Shown here piece after piece: positions 49,263 to 60,642 of a stretch of DNA of 64,000 bases. A program made the position numbers and the translations under genes. The stretch comes from JAWKXU01 sp964468045 (GTDB lineage Bacteria > Pseudomonadota > Alphaproteobacteria > Sphingomonadales > Sphingomonadaceae): NCBI GenBank assembly GCA_964468045.1, contig CAYXTO010000017.1, positions 1 to 64,000 of the forward strand. The letters run 5' to 3'. The stretch's first letter is position 1, and the number at the start of each line of letters is the position of its first letter. The notes below the pieces were generated by a model. It ran no database searches, was not told where the DNA came from, and saw only the letters and a list, made by a program, of their open reading frames with translations.

Positions 49263-51863
49263 ATGGTGGCGTCGAAGCCCGATCAGCCGGACGATGGCCT
49301 GTTCTCGGCATTCGCTGCGACCCATGCCGCTGATGCGCTGCTTTCGCGGCGCTGGAACTACATGGCTGCCGTCTTCACCGGCTCCGCGGCATTCGCCGCA
49401 ATCTTTGCCGGAATTCCGCCGGGCGGAAGCATCTTCCTGATTGCGGCGGCAAGCTTGCTTGCCCTTGTGGCGATCCCTCTCGTTCGGTTCGGCAATCGTG
49501 TGACGAGCATCTCATGGCGGAGGGCCCTGTTCGCAGTTCCGGCCGTGGCCGTGCCCATGGCAATCTTCGGCCTCGGCATGGGGTACTGGAATTTCAGGGA
49601 AGGAGAGTTCCTGGAAGGGCCGCTGGCGGCCTTCATCCTCGCCAGCGTGATCGCCACATTGATTCAGAGCGGCAAGCGCTACACTCTGTTCACCGTCCAG
49701 ATCGCGGGTTGGTCCGGCATGCTGGCCTGGTTCCATTCTCTCAGCGCGTTTGCCGCGTTGTTCGTGCTGGTGCCGATTGCCGTGCTGGTCGACCGGGTGC
49801 AAGCCGCCGCTCAAAGGACGAGCCTGATCAGGCAGGAGGCGGACCTGCGCCTCAGCCGGCGGGCCGAAGACATCCTGCGTGATTTCGAGGAATCGGGCCA
49901 GGGCTGGTTCTGGGAAACCGATCGCAAGGGGATGCTGACCTATCTGACCCCGGCCACTGCCCGGCTCTTCAACATGAGCCGCGCCGATATGATCGGCTGC
50001 CATCTCGGCAAGCTGTTCGAGACCGGCAGCGACAGCCGTGACGGGGAACGCACGTTGGCGTTTCACCTGTCCGCGCGATCGGCCTTCCACGAACTCGCGG
50101 TAAGAGCGCCCCTGCGGGGAGAGGAGCGGTGGTGGTCGGTCACCGGCAAGCCGATCTATGACAGCTATGGCAATTTCGTCGGCTTTCGCGGATCCGGGCA
50201 TGACCTGACCGAAAAGAGGCGCACGCAAGAGGAGGCGACGCGCCTTGCCCGGTATGATTCACTGACCGGGCTGGCCAATCGCTTTCAGATGGCCCAGACG
50301 CTGGAACGGCTGCTCGAAGCGCCACGGGAAGCGCAGCGGACCTGTGCGGTTTTCCTGCTCGATCTCGATCGCTTCAAGCAGGTCAACGATACGCTGGGCC
50401 ATCCGGCCGGAGATGCGCTGCTCATGCAGGTCTCGCAGCGACTGCTCAGGGTGATCGGGGAGCGCGGCCGCGTGGGGCGCCTGGGCGGCGATGAGTTCCA
50501 GGTGATTCTGGGCGGAGCGCAGGATCGGGGCGATCTGGCGAATCTGGCGCACCGGGTGATCGAATCCCTGTCGCAGCCTTATTCGATCGAGGGCCACCGC
50601 GTGATCATCGGGGCATCGGTGGGCATCGCCCTTGCTCCCGATGACGGCACCACCAGCGATGCGCTGGTTCGCAATGCCGACCTCGCGCTGTATGCGGCCA
50701 AGGATGCCGGGCGCGGCTGCTATCATTTCTACGCGACCGACTTGCATTCGCGCGCCGAGGAAAAGCGCCAGCTGGAACAGGATCTGCGCGACGCGATCCA
50801 TGCCGGGGCGCTGGAGTTGCACTACCAGCCGGTGATCGAGACCGCGACCGAGGAGATCTCGGGCTTCGAGGCGCTCATGCGCTGGAACCACCCCACCAGG
50901 GGCATGCTCTCGCCGACCAGGTTCGTCGAGGTGGCGGAAGATACGGGCCTGATCGTCGCGATGGGCGAATGGGCGATTCGGACCGCCTGCCACGATCTGG
51001 CGCGATGGCCGGAAAGCGTGCGGGTGGCTGTCAACGTATCCCCCATCCAGTTCGCCAATCCCCAGCTTCCCGGCATCGTGACCAGCGCGGTCGCGCAGGC
51101 GGGCATCGATCCGCAGCGGCTGGAACTCGAGATAACCGAGAGCGTATTCCTCGCCGATGACAGCAATACCGATGCGATGTTCGCTTCGTTGAAGCGGATC
51201 GGGGTGCGTCTCGCGCTGGATGATTTCGGAACGGGCTATTCCTCGCTCAGCTATCTCAAGAAAGCGCCCTTCGACAAGATCAAGATCGATCAGGGGTTCG
51301 TGCGGGGCGCGACAATGCCCGGGAGCCGCAATGGCGCGATCATCGCCTCGATCACCAGCCTCGCCCAGTCGCTCGGGATGGATACCACCGCGGAAGGCGT
51401 GGAGACCCTGGATGAGCTGGAGCTCGTGCGCTTGCTCGGGTGCAGTCATGTGCAGGGATATGTCTATGACAAGCCGCTCGACGCGGAGGAGGCGTCCCGG
51501 CGGCTGGCCAGCGGATTGAAGGCGGTGGCGAATGGCCCCCGCGCTTCGCGCGGCCTGCGGCAGACCATGCTTCGCAAGGTCGTGCTGGATCACGAAGGCC
51601 AGATATATACCGGGACGATCCGCAATATCTCCGCGAACGGGGCGATGATTGAAGGGCTGTGGAACGTGCCGCCCGAGACGATCTTCAAGATCGCCGTGTC
51701 GGATGATCTGATCCTGACGGGCAAGGCGCGCTGGAGCCAGGAAAACCGCATCGGCGTCGAATTTCAGACGCCGATCGATATCGGCGCTGACGGCCGCGTC
51801 GCCCTCAAGCACGGCGTCCCGCAGGAAAGCGGCAAGCCGCGACTCTGGCGCCAGGCCGGCTGA
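49263..51863 (+). CDS. Membrane-anchored PAS-GGDEF-EAL-PilZ cyclic-di-GMP protein
   Basis: About 866 residues from ATG 49263 (AAGG five bases ahead); ATG 49167 is an alternative. Five or so hydrophobic helices (residues ~30-200), a PAS domain (GQGWFWETDRKGMLTYLTPA), GGDEF intact (GRLGGDEFQV, cyclase), EAL intact (GFEALMRWNHP, DDFGTGYSSLSYL, phosphodiesterase), and a C-terminal PilZ domain (LRKVV.. NISANGAMIEG). It could make, break and sense c-di-GMP. It is followed by a paralogue with the same last four domains. Confidence 0.9.
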   Translation: MVASKPDQPDDGLFSAFAATHAADALLSRRWNYMAAVFTGSAAFAAIFAGIPPGGSIFLIAAASLLALVAIPLVRFGNRVTSISWRRALFAVPAVAVPMAIFGLGMGYWNFREGEFLEGPLAAFILASVIATLIQSGKRYTLFTVQIAGWSGMLAWFHSLSAFAALFVLVPIAVLVDRVQAAAQRTSLIRQEADLRLSRRAEDILRDFEESGQGWFWETDRKGMLTYLTPATARLFNMSRADMIGCHLGKLFETGSDSRDGERTLAFHLSARSAFHELAVRAPLRGEERWWSVTGKPIYDSYGNFVGFRGSGHDLTEKRRTQEEATRLARYDSLTGLANRFQMAQTLERLLEAPREAQRTCAVFLLDLDRFKQVNDTLGHPAGDALLMQVSQRLLRVIGERGRVGRLGGDEFQVILGGAQDRGDLANLAHRVIESLSQPYSIEGHRVIIGASVGIALAPDDGTTSDALVRNADLALYAAKDAGRGCYHFYATDLHSRAEEKRQLEQDLRDAIHAGALELHYQPVIETATEEISGFEALMRWNHPTRGMLSPTRFVEVAEDTGLIVAMGEWAIRTACHDLARWPESVRVAVNVSPIQFANPQLPGIVTSAVAQAGIDPQRLELEITESVFLADDSNTDAMFASLKRIGVRLALDDFGTGYSSLSYLKKAPFDKIKIDQGFVRGATMPGSRNGAIIASITSLAQSLGMDTTAEGVETLDELELVRLLGCSHVQGYVYDKPLDAEEASRRLASGLKAVANGPRASRGLRQTMLRKVVLDHEGQIYTGTIRNISANGAMIEGLWNVPPETIFKIAVSDDLILTGKARWSQENRIGVEFQTPIDIGADGRVALKHGVPQESGKPRLWRQAG

Positions 51864-51967
51864 ATCGTGCCGATGGCAGGAAAATTTAACTTTCTTCAAT
51901 AACTCCAGGATAAAGAATTACCCGGGGCAAACTGCTGAAAGCCGAATTGGGAAATCCTGGAGCAATC

Positions 51968-54190
51968 ATGGCGGCATTCTGGAAAGGCAACCGGTCAACC
52001 GAGGGTCGTTCTGGCCTTCATGGGGATGATTCCTCCGGACTTGCGGGCGCGGGCGCCGATATCGCCGCCAGGCTGCAATTGCTCGATGAATTTGAAAGCT
52101 CTGGTCAGGGCTGGTTCTGGGCAACCGATGGGTCCGGCCAGATCACCTATATTTCCCCTTCGGCCGCCACCGCGCTTGGGGCATCCTCCGACGCTCTTGC
52201 CGGCAGGCCGCTCAGTTCCTTGTTCGTACTGGACACTCCTGAGAGCCAGGAGGAAGAGGAACGGAGCACGCAGCGGACGCTGCCGTTCGTCATGCGCGCG
52301 AAGAACACGATCTCCAATATGGAATTGCGTGTCGCCACTGAGGAACGGGAAATATGGTGGGCGATCTTCGGGCGCCCCCAATATGATGCCGACCGCAATT
52401 TCATCGGCTATCGCGGCAACGGCAAGGATATAACCGAGCTGCGCCGCAGCCGGCAGGATGCCTCGCGGATGGCGATGTATGATTCCCTGACCGGCCTCGC
52501 GAACCGCCACAGGATGGGGCAGCGGCTCGTCTCGATTCTCAAGGCCTACAAGGTTGCAAAGCGCTGTTGCGCGCTGATGATGCTCGATCTCGACCGGTTC
52601 AAGCACGTGAACGACACGCTGGGCCACCAGGCGGGCGACGAACTGTTGAAGCAGGTGGCGCAGCGGCTGACGCGCATCATCGGCACCCAGGGTGAAATCG
52701 GACGCCTGGGCGGCGACGAATTCCAGGTGATCCTTCCGGACATGGACGATCGCGGCCAGCTGGGCGAATTGGCCAACCGCGTTATCCAGATGGTCTCCCA
52801 GCCCTACACGATCGAAGGGAGCCGCTGTGTCATCGGCACTTCCGTCGGTATCGCGGTGGCGCCCTATGACGGTCTGGAGAGCGACGATCTGGTGCGCGCG
52901 ACCGATCTGGCCTTGTATGCGGCCAAGGGAGGCGGACGCGGTCAATATCGATTCTATTCCAATGACTTGAAGGATGTGGCCGAAGAACGGCGACGGATCG
53001 AGGAGGATCTGCGCGATGCGCTGGTACGTGATCAGATCCAGATGCACTATCAGCCGATCGTTCGTGCCGAGGATAATATAGTCGTCGGCTTCGAAGGCCT
53101 CATGCGGTGGGAGCATCCGGAGAGAGGATGGGTCAGTCCGGAGGTTTTCATTCCCATTGCGGAAGAGTCCAACCTGATCAATTCGCTGGGCGAGTGGGCC
53201 TTGCGCAAGGCTTGCGACGATGCGCTCGCCTGGCCCAGCAATGTGCGGGTTGCCGTCAATGTCTCGCCCGCGCAATTTGCGACGGCCGGCTTCCCCAGGA
53301 CGGTCGCCAATGCATTGGCGTCGTCCGGCATCAATCCGGACAGGCTTGAGCTTGAGATCACCGAGAGTGTTTTCATGGGCGATCGCGGGACGACGGACGA
53401 GGTGTTCTCGATCCTCAAGAAGCTTGGCGTCCGCCTTGCGCTCGACGATTTCGGGACGGGGTATTCCTCGCTGGGCTATCTGCGGACCGCGCCGTTCGAC
53501 AAGATCAAGATCGACCGCAGCTTCGTGGAGATTTCCACCGAGGGCGGAAGCAACAACACGGCGATCATTGCCGCCATTATCAGTCTCGCCAAGGCCCTGG
53601 GGATGGAGACGACGGTGGAAGGCGTCGAGGCATTCGACCAGCTGGATCTGGTGCGGAGCCAGGGCGGGACCCATATCCAGGGCTACATCTATTCCAAGGC
53701 CCTGCGCCGGGAGGATGTGGACGAACGCTTCTCCGAAGGGGTGTTCCGCATTGAACCGTCCGGACCGAAAAAGCATCGCCAGGACCGGCGCCTGGTGTTC
53801 CGCCGTATCGGCGTGATCCACGCGGACTACCGTTACGAGGCGATATTGCGCGATATTTCCAAGACGGGCGCGCGCATCGAAGGGCTGCTGGGCGTGCCGG
53901 TCGGCGCCGAACTGGTGCTCGACCTGGGCGAAGGGCAACTGGTGGTTGCCTCCGTCATCCGGTCCAAGGATGCGGTTCAGGGCGTCGAGTTCGAAACGCC
54001 CCTGATCAGCGATGGCGCCGGCGGGATGTGTACGCGGCATCGCGTTTCACCCTATGCGCTGGCAGCGGCGGGTATGCCGCTTGCGGCGCTGGGCTCGGGC
54101 ACCGTAATCGGCGTGCCGGGAGGGTCCGGCTCGCGGCCGATGTTCATGCAGGTCGAAGTCGTGAGCGCGCGGGCGGAACGCGCGGCCTGA
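51968..54190 (+). CDS. Soluble PAS-GGDEF-EAL-PilZ paralogue with EGL signature
   Basis: 740 residues from ATG 51968 (GGAG ahead). It lacks the membrane part of its neighbour but shares PAS (GQGWFWATDGSGQITYISPS), GGDEF (GRLGGDEFQV), EAL-type (DDFGTGYSSLGYL) and PilZ (RDISKTGARIEG) domains. The phosphodiesterase signature reads EGL (GFEGLMRWEHP) instead of EAL; some EGL domains are active, so loss is uncertain. The close domain match implies tandem duplication. A low-complexity, Gly/Ala-rich C-terminal end (residues ~690-740) follows PilZ. Confidence 0.9.
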   Translation: MAAFWKGNRSTEGRSGLHGDDSSGLAGAGADIAARLQLLDEFESSGQGWFWATDGSGQITYISPSAATALGASSDALAGRPLSSLFVLDTPESQEEEERSTQRTLPFVMRAKNTISNMELRVATEEREIWWAIFGRPQYDADRNFIGYRGNGKDITELRRSRQDASRMAMYDSLTGLANRHRMGQRLVSILKAYKVAKRCCALMMLDLDRFKHVNDTLGHQAGDELLKQVAQRLTRIIGTQGEIGRLGGDEFQVILPDMDDRGQLGELANRVIQMVSQPYTIEGSRCVIGTSVGIAVAPYDGLESDDLVRATDLALYAAKGGGRGQYRFYSNDLKDVAEERRRIEEDLRDALVRDQIQMHYQPIVRAEDNIVVGFEGLMRWEHPERGWVSPEVFIPIAEESNLINSLGEWALRKACDDALAWPSNVRVAVNVSPAQFATAGFPRTVANALASSGINPDRLELEITESVFMGDRGTTDEVFSILKKLGVRLALDDFGTGYSSLGYLRTAPFDKIKIDRSFVEISTEGGSNNTAIIAAIISLAKALGMETTVEGVEAFDQLDLVRSQGGTHIQGYIYSKALRREDVDERFSEGVFRIEPSGPKKHRQDRRLVFRRIGVIHADYRYEAILRDISKTGARIEGLLGVPVGAELVLDLGEGQLVVASVIRSKDAVQGVEFETPLISDGAGGMCTRHRVSPYALAAAGMPLAALGSGTVIGVPGGSGSRPMFMQVEVVSARAERAA

Positions 54191-54235
54191 CAAAATGCGC
54201 TGACAGTTCGGGTGGGCGCTGCTAACGGCGCCCGC

Positions 54236-56053
<1,818 letters not shown>

Positions 56054-56070
56054 CTCCCAAGGACCCCATC

Positions 56071-56241
56071 CGTCATTCCCCTCCTTCGGCTGGCTGGTAT
56101 CTCAGGGCTCGATCAGACATGCCAGCGAAGGCTGGATCTCCGGGAGTGACGCACCACTCTCGTCATCCCAGCGAAGGCTGGGATCTCTATGAACATTGCA
56201 CCGCCCAGCCGCCTGAGATGCCAGCCTTCGCTGGCATGACG
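56071..56241. repeat. GTCATCCCAGC-type palindromic repeat, double copy
   Basis: A degenerate unit (56071-56160, GTCATTCCC.. GGAGTGACG) followed by a well-conserved 79-base unit at 56162-56240, from GTCATCCCAGCGAAGGCTGG to CCAGCCTTCGCTGGCATGAC. The conserved unit closely matches 37751-37830. Confidence 0.8.
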
Positions 56242-56282
56242 AGCAAGGTTGGCATAACGAAATGGGATATGTCGGGCGCTGA

Positions 56283-56435
56283 CTATCGTACTCGGATATA
56301 GCCGTCCTTGGCGGGCTGGTCGTAGCGGACATGGGTCATGTACACCGCGCCTTGGCCCATGGCGCAGGCGCGTTCGAACTCCGTATCCATTTTGACATGA
56401 GCGCAAGCCCCTCCGTGGAAAGTATTCGATCTCAT
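56283..56435 (-). CDS. Possible 50-residue protein downstream of the TonB receptor
   Basis: Frame MRSNTFHGGACAHVKMDTEF, ending YDQPAKDGYIRVR. The composition looks like real protein, with Gly, Asp and aromatic residues. There is no clear ribosome site and no recognised family. It may be a remnant. The rest of 56242-56600 shows nothing else. Confidence 0.3.
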   Translation of the reverse strand: MRSNTFHGGACAHVKMDTEFERACAMGQGAVYMTHVRYDQPAKDGYIRVR

Positions 56436-56600
56436 GGAGATGCTGCGAAGGGGTTAAGAGCGAGTTGGAGGATAAGATTCGGGCCCACTCCAAGCCATTC
56501 ATGGTGGACGGGTGTGATCGCCAAATCTGCCATTTCCATCCCCCGCTCGTCGATCCCGTGCTTCTGATTTCGCGGAAGCGGGGGGGGCACGAGACGTGGA

Positions 56601-58718
56601 TCAGAAGCTATAGCCAACCGTACCCATCACGTTGCGCGGCGCGCCCACGAAGCAGTCGCCACGCGCCAGGCAGGAAGCGTAATATTTCTTGTTGAACAAG
56701 TTGGTCGCGTTGATCGCGAAGCGCCAGCTGTTCCAGTTGATCTCCGCCAGCGCGTCGACCGTCGTGCGCGACGGTGTGACGACCGTATAGAGGGTGCCCG
56801 CCGGAATGGCGGGGTTGAGGCCATAGGGGTCGAGCGCTCCGGTCGACTTGCTCTTGCCGCTATGGACCACGCCAGCACCCATGCGCAGCCGCGTGCCGTC
56901 GGTGATGGCGAAGCTCTTGGTCGACCAGATCGACGCGGTGTGGCGGGGCATATATTCGAGGCTGCTGTTCACCTCCGACTTGAGCTTGTTGTACCCGTAA
57001 TTGACCAGCAGCTCAAAATCGCCGGGCAGGGTGTGGCTCGCCTCGAACTCGATGCCCTTGGTGGTCAGCTCGCCAGACTGGGTTGTGACGTTGTTCGGCA
57101 GGTAGAGGACGCGGTTCTGCTCCTTGATGTGGAAGGCCGTGACAGTGACGAGCGTATTGCGATCCGGCTGCCACTTCACACCAGCCTCATACTGCGTGCC
57201 GGTTTGCGGTTTGAAGGGGTCGCCGTCGCTATTGGCGCCCGCGATCGGCAGGAAGCTTTCCGTATAGCTGAAGAAGGGCGAGAAACCCGCGCCGATCTCA
57301 CCGATGATTCCGGCGCGGAAGGTGGTGGCGTTATCTTTCTGCCCGGTGGAGTTGGTTACATGATCGCGGCGGGCGCCCAGGACGACCGAGATGCGGTCGA
57401 AGAAACGGATCTGATCCTGGACGTAAACGCCAAGCTGCTTTTGGGAATCATAGGCGTAGGGGCCGGTAGGCTCGTAGGTTAGCAGCGCGTCGTAATCGAT
57501 GTCGTAAAGGTCGATGGTCTCGAAGCCGAAGATGCCGCGCTTGCCGACCTTGTTCCAGCTGTAATCGAGGCCGACGAGCAGCTTGTGCTCGATATTGGCG
57601 CCGGTGTTGAACGTGAACTGGAGGTTGTTGTCGGTCGAGAAGACGTTCATCCGCGCATCGCTGGCGTCTGCATAGAGGCCGATGGCGCGACCATCGGTGC
57701 CGTAGACCGAGAAGGGATCGCTCGGGTAGCTGTAGCTGTCGGCATAATGGGTTTTGTATTCGAGGTCGCTGTCGATGTAGCGGGCCTTCAGGCTCAACCG
57801 GACACTGTCAGAGAAATTGTGGGTGATGGAGCCGCCGCCCTGGAGCGAGCGGCCCGCATAGCGATCCCAGCCGGGCTTGCCGACGAAGGTATAGCGATCG
57901 AGCCGACCGGCGGGATTGGTGGGGTTCGGGCGGAAGTTGCCGATGATCGGCAGGAATTGCGAGGTCGAGCCGGTGTCGTCCTCCTGATAGAGGCCGGTCA
58001 GGACGATATCCGTGTCGGGCGTAGGCTGCCAGCGGATGGAGGGGGCGAACATCACGCGATCATCGGGGACGTGATCGACATAGGTGTCGGCGTCGCGCAC
58101 ACGGGCGACGGTGCGGATGGCCAGATTGTCGGCCAGTGCGAGGTTGACGTCACCCAGCGCTTCCTTGCGGTCATGGCTGCCATAGACCAGGTTCAGTTCC
58201 CCGCCCGTCCGAAACTCCGGCGTCTTGGAGACAAGGTTGACAAGACCGCCGATCGAGCCCTGGCCGAACAGCACCGAAGCCGGGCCGCGCACGATCTCCA
58301 CGCGGGAGAAGTTGTATGGGTCCGACGTGATGCTGGCGTAGTAGGAGAAGATGTCGCGCATGCCGTCGCGGAACTGGAGCGCGTCGATGCCGCGCACGCT
58401 GAAGCCGTCGACGCGGGTGTCTCGGCCATAGGGATTGGCGAGGACGCCGGCGGCATATTTCACCGTGTCGCTGATGCTGATCGCGCCTTGCGAGAGATAT
58501 CGCTCCGAAGAGATGATGGTCACTGGCTGGGGCAGTTCGACGAGCGGAGTTTCCGTCTTTGTGCCTGCATTTGCACCGGTGACGATGATCTGCGCATCAT
58601 CGCCGTCGCGCCGGATTTCGGCGGGGGCGGCCGGTGCCTCCGCCGCCGCATACACGGCCGTGCTGGAAAGAGCGATAAGCGCGGCACCGGAAAGGGCAAG
58701 CGAGCGGATGACGGACAT
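56601..58718 (-). CDS. TonB-dependent siderophore receptor
   Basis: 705 residues. Signal peptide (LALSGAALIALSSTAVYAA), plug (PLVELPQPVTIISSERYL..DTVKYAAGVLANPYGRDTRVDGFSVRG) and a ~22-strand barrel ending VGYSF with C-terminal Phe. The plug matches ferric-siderophore receptors (FhuE/FpvA type) without an N-terminal signalling extension. A possible Fur-type site lies just upstream. The 570 bases upstream also contain a probable broken Cys-rich gene that may belong to this receptor locus. Confidence 0.92.
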   Translation of the reverse strand: MSVIRSLALSGAALIALSSTAVYAAAEAPAAPAEIRRDGDDAQIIVTGANAGTKTETPLVELPQPVTIISSERYLSQGAISISDTVKYAAGVLANPYGRDTRVDGFSVRGIDALQFRDGMRDIFSYYASITSDPYNFSRVEIVRGPASVLFGQGSIGGLVNLVSKTPEFRTGGELNLVYGSHDRKEALGDVNLALADNLAIRTVARVRDADTYVDHVPDDRVMFAPSIRWQPTPDTDIVLTGLYQEDDTGSTSQFLPIIGNFRPNPTNPAGRLDRYTFVGKPGWDRYAGRSLQGGGSITHNFSDSVRLSLKARYIDSDLEYKTHYADSYSYPSDPFSVYGTDGRAIGLYADASDARMNVFSTDNNLQFTFNTGANIEHKLLVGLDYSWNKVGKRGIFGFETIDLYDIDYDALLTYEPTGPYAYDSQKQLGVYVQDQIRFFDRISVVLGARRDHVTNSTGQKDNATTFRAGIIGEIGAGFSPFFSYTESFLPIAGANSDGDPFKPQTGTQYEAGVKWQPDRNTLVTVTAFHIKEQNRVLYLPNNVTTQSGELTTKGIEFEASHTLPGDFELLVNYGYNKLKSEVNSSLEYMPRHTASIWSTKSFAITDGTRLRMGAGVVHSGKSKSTGALDPYGLNPAIPAGTLYTVVTPSRTTVDALAEINWNSWRFAINATNLFNKKYYASCLARGDCFVGAPRNVMGTVGYSF

Positions 58719-58729
58719 AAGGTTTACCT

Positions 58730-58747
58730 TGTTGCAAACGATTCTCA
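58730..58747 (-). promoter_or_regulatory. Possible Fur-type iron box
   Basis: Plus-strand GTTGCAAACGATTCTCAG, 12 bases before the receptor start. It resembles one half plus centre of alphaproteobacterial Fur sites (TGCAAATGATTCTCA-like); the second half is poorly matched. Confidence 0.35.
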
Positions 58748-58885
58748 GGGCGCGCCATTACGGCTATTACGAATTATTAGCAATGCAGAGTGATGGTGAC
58801 TGTGCCGGTCGGCGCGTCGCTGATGGTAGTGAACACCGATGAGATTGAGACCGGGCATCTGACGCCATGATGCAGGTAATGGAAA

Positions 58886-59168
58886 TCAGCGCGGCTTTCG
58901 GTCCGTCTCCGGCTGACCCGGCGAGCGGATGAGGGCGTTCACGCGCGGGTAGGTTCGATCAGGCAATGCCTCCAAATTCTGATCGTGGCGGCTCCGCCGA
59001 CGCATGAATATTCGTCTGTGCGGCAAGGCTTCCCATCGGTTCGTCGCAGGATGCGCTCGAATTACCGGCACAACCACCGGCGTCGCCGGGAGTGTTCATG
59101 TGCCCGCAAGGTTGGTCTGAACACGGCGGGAAATCCATGATGTTCAGGTGCAGCTTGATGCCGCGCAT
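58886..59168 (-). pseudogene. Probable frameshifted Cys/His-rich small protein gene
   Basis: One frame, 59168 down to 58962, gives MDFPPCSDQPCGHM..GGCAGNSSASCDEPMGS, a metal-ligand-rich stretch, and stops. A second frame, running to 58886, supplies a natural-looking ending LEALPDRTYPRVNALIRSPG. Joined by a one-step frameshift near 58975 they would form one protein resembling the small Cys/His-rich proteins often found next to TonB receptors. Neither half is convincing alone. Confidence 0.35.
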
Positions 59169-59290
59169 CTTGACGAAGCTGGATGGAGAGGGTTCTGACA
59201 GCCGGGTGCGCCATCACGGCGGCGGCGGTGGTCGGACGAGAAGCTGCGATCGCGCGGGCCCGACTGGTCGAGTTTGAAGGAGTTAGCGCA

Positions 59291-60169
59291 ATGAGTGTCA
59301 TTTCCAAAACCCCAAGAGTTTTCCTATTGCTTGCCATGCTGACCGGGACGGCGTCCGCCGGCCTGGCCCAGCAGCCGCAGGATTCGTATGAGACCGGAAT
59401 CTCGGGGACCGTGACCGACACGTCGCTTCAGGCGTCCGAGATGACCGAAGGGCCGGAGATCGAAGGCATCATCTCCGCGCGCAGGGGCAACCAGATGCAG
59501 GTTACGACCGCCGACGGCAGCAACACGGTTGTCTTCGTCAACGATTCCACCCGCATCAAGTCCAGCGGAGGATTTCTGGGCCTTAACAGCAGCAAGCTTG
59601 CCGCGGATTCGCTGCTCAACGGCCTGCCGGTCACCGTCAAGACATTGCAATCGGGCAGTGGCCTGCTGGCCAGCCAGATCAATCTGAAGAGCAGGGACCT
59701 CAAGACCGCATCGATGATCCGTAGCGGCACCGCGCAGGGCTTTGCCGAACAGACCGCGGCAACGGAAGCGCTGCGCGGCCGCATGCGCGATATCGATCAA
59801 TATAATGTGAAAAGCACGACGAACGTGAACTTCGACACCGGCAAGGCGGTGCTGTCGGCTCAGGCAAAGGACGATCTCTGCGCCACGGCAACCGCTGCCG
59901 AGCAAATGGATAACGCCCTGCTGCTCATCGTGGGCTACACCGATTCCACCGGAAGCGATGAATTCAACCAGGTGCTCAGCGAAAAGCGGGCCGGTCGCGT
60001 GGTCAACCACCTCCAGCAGGTCTGCGGCTGGAAACCATATCGCATGCTTACCCCCACCGGCATGTCAGAAGCGGACCCGCTGGCGGACAATACCACTCCC
60101 GAAGGCAAGGCGCAGAACCGCCGCGTTGCGGTGAATGTCCTGGTCAGCAAGGGCCTCGACGGTCTGTGA
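59291..60169 (+). CDS. OmpA-family outer-membrane protein with N-terminal DUF5666-like part
   Basis: 292 residues from ATG 59291 (AAGGAG ahead). Signal peptide (VFLLLAMLTGTASAGLAQ), a small beta-rich region (residues ~45-145, EGIISARRGNQMQVTTADGSNTVVFVND), then the OmpA C-terminal domain binding peptidoglycan: STTNVNFDTGKAVLSAQAK, LIVGYTDSTGSDEFNQVLSEKRA, NRRVAVNV. No N-terminal 8-strand barrel, so it is probably periplasmic or a soluble anchor. Confidence 0.88.
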   Translation: MSVISKTPRVFLLLAMLTGTASAGLAQQPQDSYETGISGTVTDTSLQASEMTEGPEIEGIISARRGNQMQVTTADGSNTVVFVNDSTRIKSSGGFLGLNSSKLAADSLLNGLPVTVKTLQSGSGLLASQINLKSRDLKTASMIRSGTAQGFAEQTAATEALRGRMRDIDQYNVKSTTNVNFDTGKAVLSAQAKDDLCATATAAEQMDNALLLIVGYTDSTGSDEFNQVLSEKRAGRVVNHLQQVCGWKPYRMLTPTGMSEADPLADNTTPEGKAQNRRVAVNVLVSKGLDGL

Positions 60170-60175
60170 GACGCG

Positions 60176-60198
60176 CGGGGTGGGCCTGGCCCACCCCG
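60176..60198 (+). terminator. GC-rich hairpin after the OmpA-like gene
   Basis: CGGGGTGGGC / GCCCACCCCG with a three-base loop, seven bases after the stop. No T-run, so termination efficiency is uncertain. Confidence 0.5.
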
Positions 60199-60333
60199 GT
60201 TCCCGGCTCAGGACCCATCTAGGGCGGAGGAAACCCAACGGCAGCTTTTCTCCTGAATCCGCTCCTTGAAGCCGACCGACCCCTGTCGGACGCGGCTTTC
60301 GGTCCGTTTTCGAATGATTGTCCCGGAGTTATT

Positions 60334-60424
60334 CGTCATTCCCGCGAAAGCGAGACAGAGTAAGGTTGGGATGGCGAGCATGGTGGGTTGCTCGTAGCGA
60401 TCCCAACTTTCGCTGGGATGACGA
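60334..60424. repeat. GTCATTCCCGCGAAA / ACTTTCGCTGGGATGACG repeat
   Basis: The ends CGTCATTCCCGCGAAAGC and ACTTTCGCTGGGATGACG form an imperfect inverted pair; related to the other GTCAT-ATGAC repeats of the window. Confidence 0.65.
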
Positions 60425-60622
60425 AAGTAAGGCTGGGATACCGACCATGCCCATCTTACCCTCATTCCTCCGTCCGGGGCTCGCCGCCGCCGCCGCGCAT
60501 TGATCAGCTTCCGAACAGGGTGGGCCGAATGTTGCAGGGTGAGAGCGGTGCCGGGAGCAGGGCTGGTCATGGTGCGAATCCTGCAAGGAGAAGGGGTGGA
60601 AAAACCTGCACCGGCTCGCCCC

Positions 60623-60642
60623 TTGTAGGACAGCGTTTTTTG
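60623..60642 (+). repeat. 20-base direct repeat, left copy
   Basis: TTGTAGGACAGCGTTTTTTG, identical to 62013-62032, exactly 1390 bases apart. The two copies bracket the fucosyltransferase-like gene. Confidence 0.85.

Larger units (their letters stand above)
58719..59290. other. Upstream region of the TonB receptor and OmpA-like genes
   Basis: 570 bases. Near the receptor it is AT-rich, with the Fur-like site. The middle holds the disrupted Cys/His-rich frame at 58886-59168. The right end has AAGGAG for the OmpA-like gene. Confidence 0.55.

Noticed and set aside
60208..60570. 120-codon minus-strand frame after the OmpA-like gene
   Set aside because: It translates through the GTCATTCCC repeat (FRHPSESWDRYEQ-like), a typical repeat artefact.
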